DNA of 40,313 bases from Longimicrobium sp. (GCA_036387335.1 DASVTZ010000262.1:1-40313); one strand, 5' to 3'. Shown: positions 31,820 to 39,970, numbered from the stretch's first letter. The notes: generated from the sequence alone by a model not told the origin. Translations and numbers: made by a program.

Positions 31820-31921
31820 CGCCCCGCCTGAATGGGCGGGGCGCCGAAAGTTTCAGTCCAGCACTCGAAGTTCTCTCCGTGTCTCCGCGTCTCCGCGTCT
31901 CCGCGTGAGCCCCGCCGTTCA
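31820..31921. repeat. hairpin and 8-bp-period array in the 31624-31918 gap
   Basis: CGCCCCGCC-6-GGCGGGGCG at 31820-31843, then a GTCTCCGC/CTCCGCGT array at 31869-31921 ending CGTGAGCCCCGCCGTTCA, in which TCA is the complement of the stop codon of the next gene. The same junction sequence ends the pxpC gene at 36885. Confidence 0.8.
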
Positions 31922-32206
31922 GCGCAGCGACGGCGCCCCCGACGACGACGGCGCGCCCACGCCCTTCATCCGCCCCGTCCGGGTTAGCCCTTCCCAGCCG
32001 CACCGCGGGCACCAGCGCCGCTGCACGTAGCCCAGGCTGAGCACCGACATGACGCGGCCCCACCCGGTCATCTGGAGGGGGAGCGTCTCGGTCGCGCAGC
32101 TCGCGCAGTCGCGCTCCGAATCCAGCACCAGGAAGATCATCACCACGGCGAGGAGCGCCTTCGCGCCGAACGCCAAAAAGAAGAACAGCAACCACATCAT
32201 CAGCAT
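31919..32206 (-). CDS. small membrane protein with zinc-ribbon-like cysteines
   Basis: 95 residues: one long hydrophobic helix (MLMMWLLFFFLAFGAKALLAVVMIFLVL), then DCASCATETLPLQM...RRWCPRCGWEG with two C-x-x-C pairs that could hold zinc, and a short basic-Ser tail. The TGA is part of a repeat junction. Not a named family to me; the membrane helix plus ribbon suggests a membrane-tethered metal site. Divergent from uup. Confidence 0.68.
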   Translation of the reverse strand: MLMMWLLFFFLAFGAKALLAVVMIFLVLDSERDCASCATETLPLQMTGWGRVMSVLSLGYVQRRWCPRCGWEGLTRTGRMKGVGAPSSSGAPSLR

Positions 32207-32313
32207 GGCGATCCAGCGCTTTGCGGGGTTTCCGGTCCCGGCATCATCCCCGTGCAAGAAACAGACGACGGCCCGTTCACGATACCGCCCGGAGCCTCGC
32301 GAGTTCCCGGCGG

Positions 32314-32343
32314 GTTGAACCGGGAGGGGGCGGGCGTGTACTC
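32314..32343 (+). promoter_or_regulatory. likely promoter of uup
   Basis: TTGAAC (32314-32319), 18-base spacer, TACTCT (32338-32343), 41 bases before the ATG at 32385. Confidence 0.5.
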
Positions 32344-32384
32344 TTGGGCTGCGCCAACCCGGCGATCCCATCCATCGAGCGAGC

Positions 32385-34292
32385 ATGAACGTCGTCAACG
32401 TCCAGAACCTGCACAAGAGCTTCGGCCCCCGCGTCCTCTTCGACGGCGTCTCCTTCGCCATCGACGAGGGCGAGAAGGTGGGCTTCATCGGGGTGAACGG
32501 GTCGGGAAAGAGCACCCTCTTCCGCATCATCGGCGGCATGGAGCCGCCCGATGACGGGACGCTCGCCTTCCAGCGCGGGATGCGCGTCGGCTACCTGGAG
32601 CAGGAGCCGGAGTTCGAGACGGGCGCCACCATCCTCACCGCTGCCGCCGGGGGCACGCCGGAGCTGAACGAGGCCATCGCCGCGTACCACGACGTCGGCG
32701 GCCGCCTCACCCGCGGCGAGGGCGACACGGACCGGCTCCTCGCGCGGCAGGGAGAGCTGGCAGCCCGCATCGACGCGCTGGGCGGATGGGACCACGAGCA
32801 CCGCATGGAGGCGATCCTCACGCGCCTGCAGGTGGACCGCTGGGAGCGCCCGGTGGAAGGTCTGAGCGGGGGCGAGCGGAAGCGGGTGGCGCTGGCGCGC
32901 GTCCTCCTGCAGCAGCCCGAGCTCCTGCTAATGGACGAGCCCACCAACCACCTGGACGCCGACACCACGCTCTGGCTGGAGGGGCACCTGCGCGAGTACC
33001 CCGGCGCGGTGATGCTCATCACCCACGACCGCTACTTCCTGGACCGCGTGGTCACCCGGATGATCGAGGTCACCCCCGGCGAGCTGACCGCCTTTCCCGG
33101 CGGCTACACCGAGTACCTGGAAGCCAAGGCCGAGCGCACCGCGCGCCTGGCCGTCGAGGCCGACAAGCGCAGCCGCCTCCTGGAGAAGGAGCTGGCCTGG
33201 GTGCGCCGCTCGCCCAGCGCGCGCACGGGAAAGCAGCAGGCGCGCATCAACCGTCTGGACGACCTGCAGGCCGAGCACCGCGACAAGCGCCTCCCCACGC
33301 GCACCGCCGTCGAGATCGCGATGGCGGACGCGCCGCGGCTGGGGCGCACGGTGCTGAACCTCCACGGCATCCGCAAGGCGTTCGGGAGCCACACGCTGGT
33401 GCGCGACTTCAGCACCATCCTGCAGGCGGGGGAGCGCATCGGCATCATCGGGCCGAACGGGGCGGGGAAGACGACGCTCCTGCGCATCATCATGGGCACC
33501 GAGCCTCCCGACGCCGGCGAGGTGGAGCTGGGCAAGAACACGCACATCGCCTACTTCGACCAGCGCCGCGAGGAGCTGGATCCCGAGAATACCGTCTATG
33601 AGGCCGCCGCCGAGCAGGACTGGGTGGTGGTGGGCGGCGAGCGCATCCACCTGCGCTCGCACCTGGAAACGTTCCTCTTCCCCGTCCCGCAGCAGCGCCA
33701 GAAGATCAAGTCGCTCTCCGGCGGCGAAAAGAACCGGCTCCTCCTCGCCCGCCTCTTCCTGCGCGAGGCGAACCTGCTGATCCTGGACGAGCCCACCAAC
33801 GACCTGGACCTCGTCACGCTCCAGGTGCTGGAGGACGTCCTCTCCGACTACCCCGGCTGCGTGCTCCTGGTGACGCACGACCGCTTCTTCCTGGACAAGG
33901 TCGCCACGGGCCTAATCGCCTTCGAGGGGAACGGCGAGCTGCGCCGCCACGCGGGCGGCTACGACCTGTACCGCCGCCTCAAGGAGCAGCGCGAGTCCGA
34001 AGCCGCCGCGGCCGCCGCCCCCGCCGCGCGCAAGTCCACCCCCGGCGCTCCCGCCCGCCCGTCCACCGAGCGCAAGCTGAGCTACAAGGAGAAGCGCGAG
34101 CTGGAGGGGATGGAGGAAGCGATCATGAAGGCCGAGGCCCGCAAGGAAGAGCTCGAGTCCCGCCTCGCCGACCCAGGCCTGTACGCCACCGGCAACGACG
34201 AGGTGCAGCGCGTGACCGCCCAGTTCCGCGAGGCCAGCGAGCAGGTGGATGCGCTCTACGCGAGGTGGGCGGAGCTGGAGGCGGTGGGGTAG
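32385..34292 (+). CDS. uup: ABC-F family ATPase, Uup type
   Basis: 635 residues: two ABC domains with Walker A GVNGSGKST (about 36-44) and GPNGAGKTT, signatures LSGGERKR and LSGGEKNR, Walker B LLLMDEPTNHLD and LLILDEPTNDLD, an ABC-F linker between them (HDRYFLDRVVTRM... and the region around EKELAWVRRSPSARTGKQQARINRL), then an Ala/Pro spacer and a C-terminal coiled coil (about 560-635) as in Uup. Soluble, no membrane domain; ABC-F proteins act on ribosomes, and Uup also affects DNA-repair and transposon excision in E. coli. Its stop directly touches the modular element. Confidence 0.9.
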   Translation: MNVVNVQNLHKSFGPRVLFDGVSFAIDEGEKVGFIGVNGSGKSTLFRIIGGMEPPDDGTLAFQRGMRVGYLEQEPEFETGATILTAAAGGTPELNEAIAAYHDVGGRLTRGEGDTDRLLARQGELAARIDALGGWDHEHRMEAILTRLQVDRWERPVEGLSGGERKRVALARVLLQQPELLLMDEPTNHLDADTTLWLEGHLREYPGAVMLITHDRYFLDRVVTRMIEVTPGELTAFPGGYTEYLEAKAERTARLAVEADKRSRLLEKELAWVRRSPSARTGKQQARINRLDDLQAEHRDKRLPTRTAVEIAMADAPRLGRTVLNLHGIRKAFGSHTLVRDFSTILQAGERIGIIGPNGAGKTTLLRIIMGTEPPDAGEVELGKNTHIAYFDQRREELDPENTVYEAAAEQDWVVVGGERIHLRSHLETFLFPVPQQRQKIKSLSGGEKNRLLLARLFLREANLLILDEPTNDLDLVTLQVLEDVLSDYPGCVLLVTHDRFFLDKVATGLIAFEGNGELRRHAGGYDLYRRLKEQRESEAAAAAAPAARKSTPGAPARPSTERKLSYKEKRELEGMEEAIMKAEARKEELESRLADPGLYATGNDEVQRVTAQFREASEQVDALYARWAELEAVG

Positions 34293-34750
34293 GCCCTCAC
34301 CCCCGTCTCGTTACACTCGCCTGCCCCCTCTCCCGATAACAGGAGAGCGCTGCGCCCTCTGTTATCGAGAGAGGGGGCTTGGGTCGGCTGGCCCCCACCC
34401 CCCGGCCCCCTCCCCCGCCTGCGGGGGCGCAGGGCGGGGGAGGGGGAGAACACCCTGTACGCCCGCGCAGATCCGGTAGGGGCGCGATTCATCGCGCCCG
34501 TCCCCCGCGTGCCGCGACCTTCGCCCCGCGCACAGAACCCGGTAGGGGCAGACCCACGTGTCTGCCCACCTTTTCCCGCACCGCGACCCCCGCTTGGTTC
34601 ACCCCGATCCTTGTAGGGGCAGCCCCACGTGGCTGCCCGTGCCCTCCGCGGGACCGAACCCGCCCACCCTGCACCAACGCCTGCGAACCGCCCCTCCCCC
34701 AGGCAGTTTTGGGGGAGGGGCCGCGAGGAACGAGCGGGGGAGGGGGCCCC
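34293..34750. mobile_element. complete modular inverted-repeat element, B-G-A3-A2-A1-B'
   Basis: 458 bases, module order the exact reverse of 10720-11155: B (34293-34379), G (34388-34452), A3 (34477-34502), A2 (34542-34570), A1 (34615-34640), B' (34689-34750). Ends GCCCTCACCCCCGTCTCGTT and (complement) GGGGCCCCCTCCCCCGCTCG are related inverted repeats. It begins at the base after the uup stop and ends two bases before the complement of the NRAMP-like gene's stop. No transposase ORF. Confidence 0.72.
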
Positions 34751-34751
34751 C

Positions 34752-35939
34752 CTACCACATCCCCGCCACCGTCGTCACGATGGTATACACGGCCATCACC
34801 GCCATCGCGATCGCTACGGCCCAGCCGAACACGGACATCCAGGCCGGGTGCCGGTAGTCGCCGACAATGGCGATGCGGCGCGCGGCCACGAGCATCGCGC
34901 CGAGAGCGAGCGGCAGGACGAGCGCATTGGCGGCGCCGGCGGCGACCAGGAGCTGCACGGGGCGCCCCACGGCCAGGAAGACGGCAGTGGAGAGGACGAC
35001 GAAGAGGATGATTACGGTGCGCTGCCGCGCCTCCACGCGCGTGCTCAGGGTGCGGAGAAAGGAGACGGAGGTGTAGCTCGCGCCGACGATGGAAGTCACC
35101 GCCGCGCACCAGATCACCAGCCCGAAGAGCCGCAGACCCACCTCCCCCGCGGCGTGCTGGAAGACGGAGCCGGGCGGGTTCGCGGGGTCCAGCGTGTAGC
35201 CGGCGGAGACCACGCCCAGCGCCGCCAGGAAGAGCCCCACCCGCATGATGCTGGTGACGAGAATGCCGGTCACGGCGCTGCGCGAGACCTCGGGGAGCGC
35301 GGCGCGCCCGGAGATCCCCGCGTCGAGCAGCCGGTGCCCGCCGGCGAAGGTGATGTAGCCGCCGACCGTCCCGCCCACCAGCGTCACCACCGCGACCCAG
35401 TCCAGCTTCAGCGGCGCCACGGAGCGGAGGACCGCCTCCCCGAACGGCGGCCGCGAAGTCGCCACCACGTACAGGGTGAGGGCGATCATCACGAACCCCA
35501 GCACCTGCGCGAAGCGGTCCATCGCTCGGCCGGCGTCGCGAAAGAGGAAGAGACCGACCGCCGCACCCGCGCTGGCCAGCGCCCCCATCGCGAGTGGCAT
35601 CCCGAAGAGCGCCTGCAGCCCCAGCGCGGCCCCCGCCACATTGCCGATGTTGAAGATGAGCCCGCCGAGCACCACCAGCACGGCGAGGAGCGTCCCCAGC
35701 CCCGGCGCCACCCTGTTGGCGATGTCCTGCGCGCGCCGCTCCGCCACGGCGATCACGCGCCAGATGTTGAGCTGCGCGCCGACGTCGAGGATGACCGACG
35801 CCAGGATGACGAAGCCGAAGCTCGCCCCCAGCTTGCCGGTGAACACGGCCGTCTGGGTGAGGAAACCCGGCCCGATGGCGGAGGTCGCCATCAGGAACGC
35901 CGCGCCGACGAGCGCGCTCCGCCGTTCTCGCTGCTCCAC
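34752..35939 (-). CDS. NRAMP-fold transporter (YcsG-like) of the 5-oxoproline cluster
   Basis: 395 residues with about 11 helices. The helix-1 region reads AIGPGFLTQTAVFTG where metal-transporting NRAMP proteins have the DPGN metal site, so a divalent metal is probably not the substrate. It lies 2 bases after pxpA, with GGAGG inside the pxpA end upstream of its GTG, as ycsG does in Bacillus, so a role in import of 5-oxoproline or a related acid is likely but unproven. Confidence 0.75.
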   Translation of the reverse strand: MEQRERRSALVGAAFLMATSAIGPGFLTQTAVFTGKLGASFGFVILASVILDVGAQLNIWRVIAVAERRAQDIANRVAPGLGTLLAVLVVLGGLIFNIGNVAGAALGLQALFGMPLAMGALASAGAAVGLFLFRDAGRAMDRFAQVLGFVMIALTLYVVATSRPPFGEAVLRSVAPLKLDWVAVVTLVGGTVGGYITFAGGHRLLDAGISGRAALPEVSRSAVTGILVTSIMRVGLFLAALGVVSAGYTLDPANPPGSVFQHAAGEVGLRLFGLVIWCAAVTSIVGASYTSVSFLRTLSTRVEARQRTVIILFVVLSTAVFLAVGRPVQLLVAAGAANALVLPLALGAMLVAARRIAIVGDYRHPAWMSVFGWAVAIAMAVMAVYTIVTTVAGMW

Positions 35940-35941
35940 GC

Positions 35942-36712
35942 TCAGCCTCCGCTCAGGGGTGCCGCCACCCGCACGCCGCTCCTTTCCAGCCCTTCACGCA
36001 GGGTGCGCGCGAAAAGAGCGGCATCGGCCCGGTCGCCGTGGATGCAGATGGTATCCGCCGCCAGCCGGAGCTCGCCCCCATCCGCCGTCCGGGTGCGCCC
36101 CTCCGACGCGATCTCCACCGCGCGCCGCACCGCATCGTCCGCATCCTCGATCATCGCCCCCGGCGCGCCGCGGCGGACGAGGGAGCCATCCGCCGCGTAT
36201 CCCCGGTCCGCGAAGGCCTCGCGCGCGAAGCGGAGCCCGGCGCCCTCCGCGGCGCGCTGCAGCTCGCTTCCCGGCAGGCCGAAGAGGATGAGCCGCGCGT
36301 CGAGGTCGCGGACGGCGCGGGCGATCGGCTCCGCGAGGGCGGCATCGGCGCAGGCCATGTTGTAGAGCGCGCCGTGCGGCTTCACGTGGCGCAGCCTGGT
36401 GCCGGCGGCCGTGGCGAAGGCGGCGAGCGCGCCCACCTGGTACAACACCAGGTCGTACGCCTCCTGGGGCGAGATCCTCATCTCGCGCCGCCCGAAGCCG
36501 GCCAGGTCCGGAAGTCCCGGATGCGCGCCGATCGCCACCCCGTGCTCCAGCGCGGCGGCCACGGTGCGGCGCATCACGGAAGGATCACCCGCATGCGCGC
36601 CGCACGCCACGTTGGCCGAGGTCACGAACGGGAGCACCCCCGCATCGTCGCCCATCCTGTAGGCGCCGAAGCTCTCTCCCAGATCGCAATTGAGGTCGAT
36701 CGTGCGATTCAT
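35942..36712 (-). CDS. pxpA: 5-oxoprolinase subunit PxpA (LamB/YcsF family)
   Basis: 256 residues, a TIM-barrel-like protein: DLNCDLGESFGAYRMGDD (6-23), SANVACGAHAGDPSVMRRTV, AIGAHPGLPDLAGFGRREM and RHVKPHGALYNMA are the family signatures. With PxpB and PxpC it cleaves 5-oxo-L-proline with ATP to glutamate. ATG at 36712 gives the usual N-terminus. The upstream pxpC lies 172 bases away, the gap being filled with an 8-bp-period repeat array, while the transporter gene follows after 2 bases. Confidence 0.93.
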   Translation of the reverse strand: MNRTIDLNCDLGESFGAYRMGDDAGVLPFVTSANVACGAHAGDPSVMRRTVAAALEHGVAIGAHPGLPDLAGFGRREMRISPQEAYDLVLYQVGALAAFATAAGTRLRHVKPHGALYNMACADAALAEPIARAVRDLDARLILFGLPGSELQRAAEGAGLRFAREAFADRGYAADGSLVRRGAPGAMIEDADDAVRRAVEIASEGRTRTADGGELRLAADTICIHGDRADAALFARTLREGLERSGVRVAAPLSGG

Positions 36713-36740
36713 CCGAGGTCTCATGTAAGCCAAACCGCAT

Positions 36741-36887
36741 CTCACGCGGAGACGCGGAGACGCAGAGAGAACTACAACCACAGAGAACCCCTTTTGCTGT
36801 TCTTTCTCTGTGTCTCTGTGTCTCTGTGTGAGCCCTGCAGTTGCAGTTCTCGGCGCCTCCGCGCCTCCGCGTGAGACCCGTCGTTCA
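36741..36887. repeat. 8-bp-period composite array between pxpC and pxpA
   Basis: CTCACGCGGAGACGCGGAGA then CGCAGAGAGAACT, a CTCTGTGTCTCTGTGTCTCT block (three to four TCTCTGTG units), then AGTTCTCGGCGCCTCCGCGC...CGTGAG as an inverted copy of the first arm, ending in TCA (complement of the pxpC stop). It splits the pxp operon. Confidence 0.85.
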
Positions 36888-37886
36888 GATTCCCGCGCTG
36901 CGCAGACGAAGGGCGTCCGCGAGCAGGGTGAGGGCGAGCTCTCGCGCACGAAGAAGCCGGTGCGCTTCCTCCAGCGTCGTCATACGAAAGCGAAGGTGGT
37001 CGCCGGGGCGAAGCTGCGCCAGGAGTGGGAGGTGCACCGTCGCCACGTGGCCGATGCGCGGATAGCCGCCCGTGGTGCCGCCATCCGCCATGAGCACGAT
37101 GGGCGAGCCGCCGGGCGGAAGCTGAACCGTGCCCGGCGCTACACCCTCGCTGGTCAGCTCGATGGGAGCGGAGAGCACCAGCGCCGGCCCCTCCAGCCTG
37201 CACCCCATGCGGTCCGAATGCTGGCTCACGCGAAAGCGTTCGGAGAAGAGCCGCGCCCGCGACGATTCGGTGAGCGCATCGGTGTGGCTCCCCGGGATCA
37301 GCAGCAGCTCGGGCTCGGCGCGGTAGGCGGGGAGCGCGCTCGGGGCAACGCGCCACGATGCGACCCCGTTCCTCCGCCCCTCTCGCTCGATCGCGGTACG
37401 CACGGCGGCCGACTGCGCGCTCGCTTTGCCGATCGGCAGCCGGTCGCCGGTCCGCAGCGCGCGCCCCTCGAACCCGCCGAACGCGGAGGGCAGATACGTG
37501 GCGCGGCTGCCGAGCACGGGCGGCACCGCGATCCCGCCCGCGCACGCGAGGTAGGCCCGGCACCCGGTGCGCGCCCCTCGAACGCCGAGCGTTTCCCCCG
37601 CACGCACACGCACGGGCCGCCAGAACGGGATCGGCACGCCGTCGAGATCGGCCGTCATCCCCGCGCCGCCGAGCGCGATGAGCGCCGTGCGCGCGAAGCG
37701 GAGCCGCGGCCCGGCGAGCGTCATCTCCAGCCCCGCCGCGCCCTGCGCATTCCCCACCAGCAGGTTGGCGATGCGCAGAGCAACCGGGTCCGCGGCGCCG
37801 CCCACGGGCACGCCCTGGTCCTGAAAGCCGGTGCGGCCCAGGTCCTGGACCGTCGTCAAGAGCCCCGCGCGGAGCACCTCGATCAC
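36885..37886 (-). CDS. pxpC: 5-oxoprolinase subunit PxpC (KipA-type carboxyltransferase-like)
   Basis: 333 residues: VIEVLRAGLLTTVQDLGRTGFQDQGVPVGGAAD at the start, LGGAGMTADLDGVPIPFWRP in the middle, and GSHTDAL... QHSDRMGCRLEG with ADGGTTGGYPRIGHV at the end, all family signatures. GTG at 37886 overlaps the pxpB stop (GTGA). Second subunit of the PxpABC enzyme. Its TGA and following bases are shared with the stop region of the unrelated gene at 31919. Confidence 0.92.
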   Translation of the reverse strand: MIEVLRAGLLTTVQDLGRTGFQDQGVPVGGAADPVALRIANLLVGNAQGAAGLEMTLAGPRLRFARTALIALGGAGMTADLDGVPIPFWRPVRVRAGETLGVRGARTGCRAYLACAGGIAVPPVLGSRATYLPSAFGGFEGRALRTGDRLPIGKASAQSAAVRTAIEREGRRNGVASWRVAPSALPAYRAEPELLLIPGSHTDALTESSRARLFSERFRVSQHSDRMGCRLEGPALVLSAPIELTSEGVAPGTVQLPPGGSPIVLMADGGTTGGYPRIGHVATVHLPLLAQLRPGDHLRFRMTTLEEAHRLLRARELALTLLADALRLRSAGI

Positions 37887-38554
37887 GCGCCGTGCTCCAG
37901 CCGCCGGAACGCTTCGGCATCCACCGGCACGAACCGGACGCGGTCGCCCGCGCGCAGGAGGGCGGGCGGGTCGCGATGCGCATCGAAGAGACGCAGCGGC
38001 GTGCGCCCGATCAGCTGCCACCCGCCCGGCGACTCCACCGGATAGACGCCCGTCTGCGCCCCGCCGATCCCCACGCTCCCCGCGGGCACGACCGTGCGCG
38101 GCGATTCGCGGCGCGGCGTGGCGAGCTTCGCGTCCAGGCCGCCCAGGTACGGGAAGCCAGGGACGAAGCCGATCAGGTGCACCCGGTAGTTGCCCGCCGC
38201 GTGGAGTGCGACGACCTCGTCCGGGGTGAGCCCGTGCAGCGATGCGAGCGATTCCAGGTCCGGCCCGAAGTCGCCGCCGTAGCAGACGGGGATCTCCACG
38301 AGCCAACCGTCGTCGCCCGCGAGCTCGTCCAGCTCGTCGAAGAGGTGCGCCAGCGAATCCAGCCACGGGGGAAGCTGGACCGGATCGTAGTGGATGGTGA
38401 GCGAGGTGAAGCCGGGGACGCATTCGATCAGGCCGACGAGGCGGGACTCGGCCAGGCGCCGCGAAGCCGCCGCGACGCGACGGCGGGTCGGCTCGTCGGG
38501 GGCATCCCCCAGGACGATCTGGACGGCGCTGTCCCCGAGCGGCTCGATCCTCAT
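37883..38554 (-). CDS. pxpB: 5-oxoprolinase subunit PxpB (KipI family)
   Basis: 223 residues. MRIEPLGDSAVQIVLGD at the start, VPGFTSLTIHYDP, GDDGWLVEIPVCYGGDFGPDLESLA and the cyclophilin-like signature IGFVPGFPYLGGLD, then PAGSVGIGGAQTGVYPVESPGGWQLIGRTP are characteristic. First gene of the pxp group and coupled to pxpC. The small lipoprotein gene upstream is only 14 bases away and could be part of the same transcript. Confidence 0.93.
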   Translation of the reverse strand: MRIEPLGDSAVQIVLGDAPDEPTRRRVAAASRRLAESRLVGLIECVPGFTSLTIHYDPVQLPPWLDSLAHLFDELDELAGDDGWLVEIPVCYGGDFGPDLESLASLHGLTPDEVVALHAAGNYRVHLIGFVPGFPYLGGLDAKLATPRRESPRTVVPAGSVGIGGAQTGVYPVESPGGWQLIGRTPLRLFDAHRDPPALLRAGDRVRFVPVDAEAFRRLEHGA

Positions 38555-38568
38555 CGCACGGGCGGCGA

Positions 38569-38811
38569 TCAGTCGGGCTCGTTGACCGCCTGCCCGGCGC
38601 CCTTGGGGTTCTCCACCTTTTGCGTGTCCACGGTGAAGCCGCCGGGGACGGTCTCCTCGTCCGCCGGGGCGCCGCCGCCCGCCGCGGCCGTCGTGCCGCC
38701 CCCGGCGTCGGAGCCCGCCGCGCCGCCGCGGTTCGCGCCCTGCGCCTTTCCCCTGCACCCCGCACCCATCAGCACGGCCACGATCAGCGCGGCCGCCGTC
38801 CACTTTTGCAT
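38569..38811 (-). CDS. small lipoprotein, unknown
   Basis: 80 residues. Signal MQKWTAAALIVAVLMGAGC with lipidation Cys19, then a Gly/Ala-rich disordered tail ending PKGAGQAVNEPD. AGGAG lies 7 bases before the ATG. It shares size, place and low-complexity nature with the lipoprotein at 38905, but not clear sequence identity. Could be read into pxpB. Function unknown. Confidence 0.6.
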   Translation of the reverse strand: MQKWTAAALIVAVLMGAGCRGKAQGANRGGAAGSDAGGGTTAAAGGGAPADEETVPGGFTVDTQKVENPKGAGQAVNEPD

Positions 38812-38858
38812 CGATCCGCTCCTCATCCCCAGAGACAGGGGTGTATGTCCTCAAGAAG

Positions 38859-38891
38859 ACGCAGGCGGGCAGCCCGGAGGCCCCCGCCTGC
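38859..38891 (-). terminator. hairpin after the lipoprotein gene at 38905
   Basis: CGCAGGCGGG and CCCGCCTGCG with a 13-base GC-rich loop; on the minus strand it is followed by TCTTCTTG. Probably ends the transcript of the lipoprotein gene. Confidence 0.5.
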
Positions 38892-38904
38892 GCCCGGGCC
38901 ATCG

Positions 38905-39132
38905 CTACTGCTTGTTCCCCTCGGCGGGCTTCACGTCCACCGTGGGCGTGACCACCGTGTTGGTGTCCGCGCCGACGTTGACCTGCGCGGGATCGACGTC
39001 CACCTTCGGCGCCTCGCCGCCCTTCACCTCCACGTCGGGGAGCTTGCCCTCGTCCTCCACCTTCGCCGTGCACCCTGCCGACAGCGCACCCATCACCAGC
39101 GCCAGCGTGGCAAGCGATCTGCGGATTCGCAT
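38905..39132 (-). CDS. small lipoprotein, unknown
   Basis: 75 residues. MRIRRSLATLALVMGALSAGC is a clear lipoprotein signal (lipobox LSAGC), followed by an acidic Val-Asp-rich segment (KLPDVEVKGGEAPKVDVDP) with a repeated VDV-type pattern. The ATG has GGAAGGGG upstream. Envelope anchored. No function known; not recognised as a family. Divergent from the DUF1707 gene. Confidence 0.7.
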   Translation of the reverse strand: MRIRRSLATLALVMGALSAGCTAKVEDEGKLPDVEVKGGEAPKVDVDPAQVNVGADTNTVVTPTVDVKPAEGNKQ

Positions 39133-39207
39133 TGGAATTCCCCTTCCTGGAGTGGTAACGAGTAAATCAGGTGGGGCCGCATCGCGCAACGACCATGCCC
39201 GGCGGGC

Positions 39208-39236
39208 TTGTTGCGCCCCGGAGCGGCCTCTACGTT
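39208..39236 (+). promoter_or_regulatory. likely promoter of the DUF1707/LiaF-like gene
   Basis: TTGTTG (39208-39213), 17 bases, TACGTT (39231-39236), 52 bases before the ATG. Same -35 as the TonB-like gene promoter. Confidence 0.5.
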
Positions 39237-39288
39237 GCGTCCCCCGGAAGCGTCCGCACACGAGAACCGCCCCAGCCCGCGAAGCGCC

Positions 39289-39960
39289 ATGTCACGTCCC
39301 GAGCCGCTCCACCCCGTGCCGCTGGAGCAGACGCGCGAGCGCACGATCGCCGAGCTCTGCCGCGGCTTCGCGCTCGAGCACATCGACGCCGACCAGCTCC
39401 AGTCGCGCCTGGACGAGGCCCAGCGCGCCTCCACCGTGGACCAGCTCCGCGCCCTGACCGCGGACATCCCCGCCGCGCGCGTCCCCGAGCCGATCTCCGT
39501 CGCGGGAATGCAGCTCGCGCATCCGTCGCAGGTCTCGCCGCAGCAGACGATCGTGGCGGTGATGGCGGGCGCCACGCGCAAGGGAGCCTGGACCCCCTCG
39601 CGCCAGCTCAACGTGATCGCGGTGATGGGGGGCGCCGAGCTGGACTTCCGCGAGGCGCGCATGCCCCCCGGCATCACCGAGCTGAACGTCTTCGCCTGGA
39701 TGGGCGGGGTGGAGGTCGTCGTGCCGCCGGGCGTGCGCGTGGAGATGAACGGGATCGCGCTGATGGGCGGATTCGAAGAGCACAGCCGCACGCTGGACCC
39801 GCCGCCGCCGGACGCCCCGGTCCTGCGCGTCGGCGGCTTTGCCCTGATGGGCGGCGTGGAAGTGAGCGTCCGCCTCCCCGGCGAGTCCGCCCGCGACGCC
39901 CGCCAGCGCCACCGCGAGCTCCGCCGCGCCGCCAAGGAACAGCGCCGCCTGGGGAGCTGA
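39289..39960 (+). CDS. DUF1707 and LiaF-like (cell-wall stress response) domain protein
   Basis: 223 residues. The N-terminal 55 residues (RERTIAELCRGFALEHIDADQLQSRLDEAQRASTVDQLRALTADIP) match DUF1707. The C-terminal half has a repeated strand motif with MGG cores: AVMAGATRKGAW, AVMGGAELDFREA, AWMGGVEVVVPPG, ALMGGFEEHS and ALMGGVEVSV, as in LiaF-type domains that sense cell-envelope stress. No membrane helix is visible, which is unusual for LiaF relatives, so it may be a soluble or peripheral version. Regulator partners are not in the window. Confidence 0.75.
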   Translation: MSRPEPLHPVPLEQTRERTIAELCRGFALEHIDADQLQSRLDEAQRASTVDQLRALTADIPAARVPEPISVAGMQLAHPSQVSPQQTIVAVMAGATRKGAWTPSRQLNVIAVMGGAELDFREARMPPGITELNVFAWMGGVEVVVPPGVRVEMNGIALMGGFEEHSRTLDPPPPDAPVLRVGGFALMGGVEVSVRLPGESARDARQRHRELRRAAKEQRRLGS

Positions 39961-39970
39961 GCCCGGGGCG

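Noticed and set aside
31820-31843. Intrinsic terminator
   Set aside because: The stem is good but neither strand has a T run after it, so it is only listed as part of the repeat region.
34752-35939. Manganese/iron importer MntH
   Set aside because: The metal-binding DPGN motif of helix 1 is missing and the context is 5-oxoproline use.
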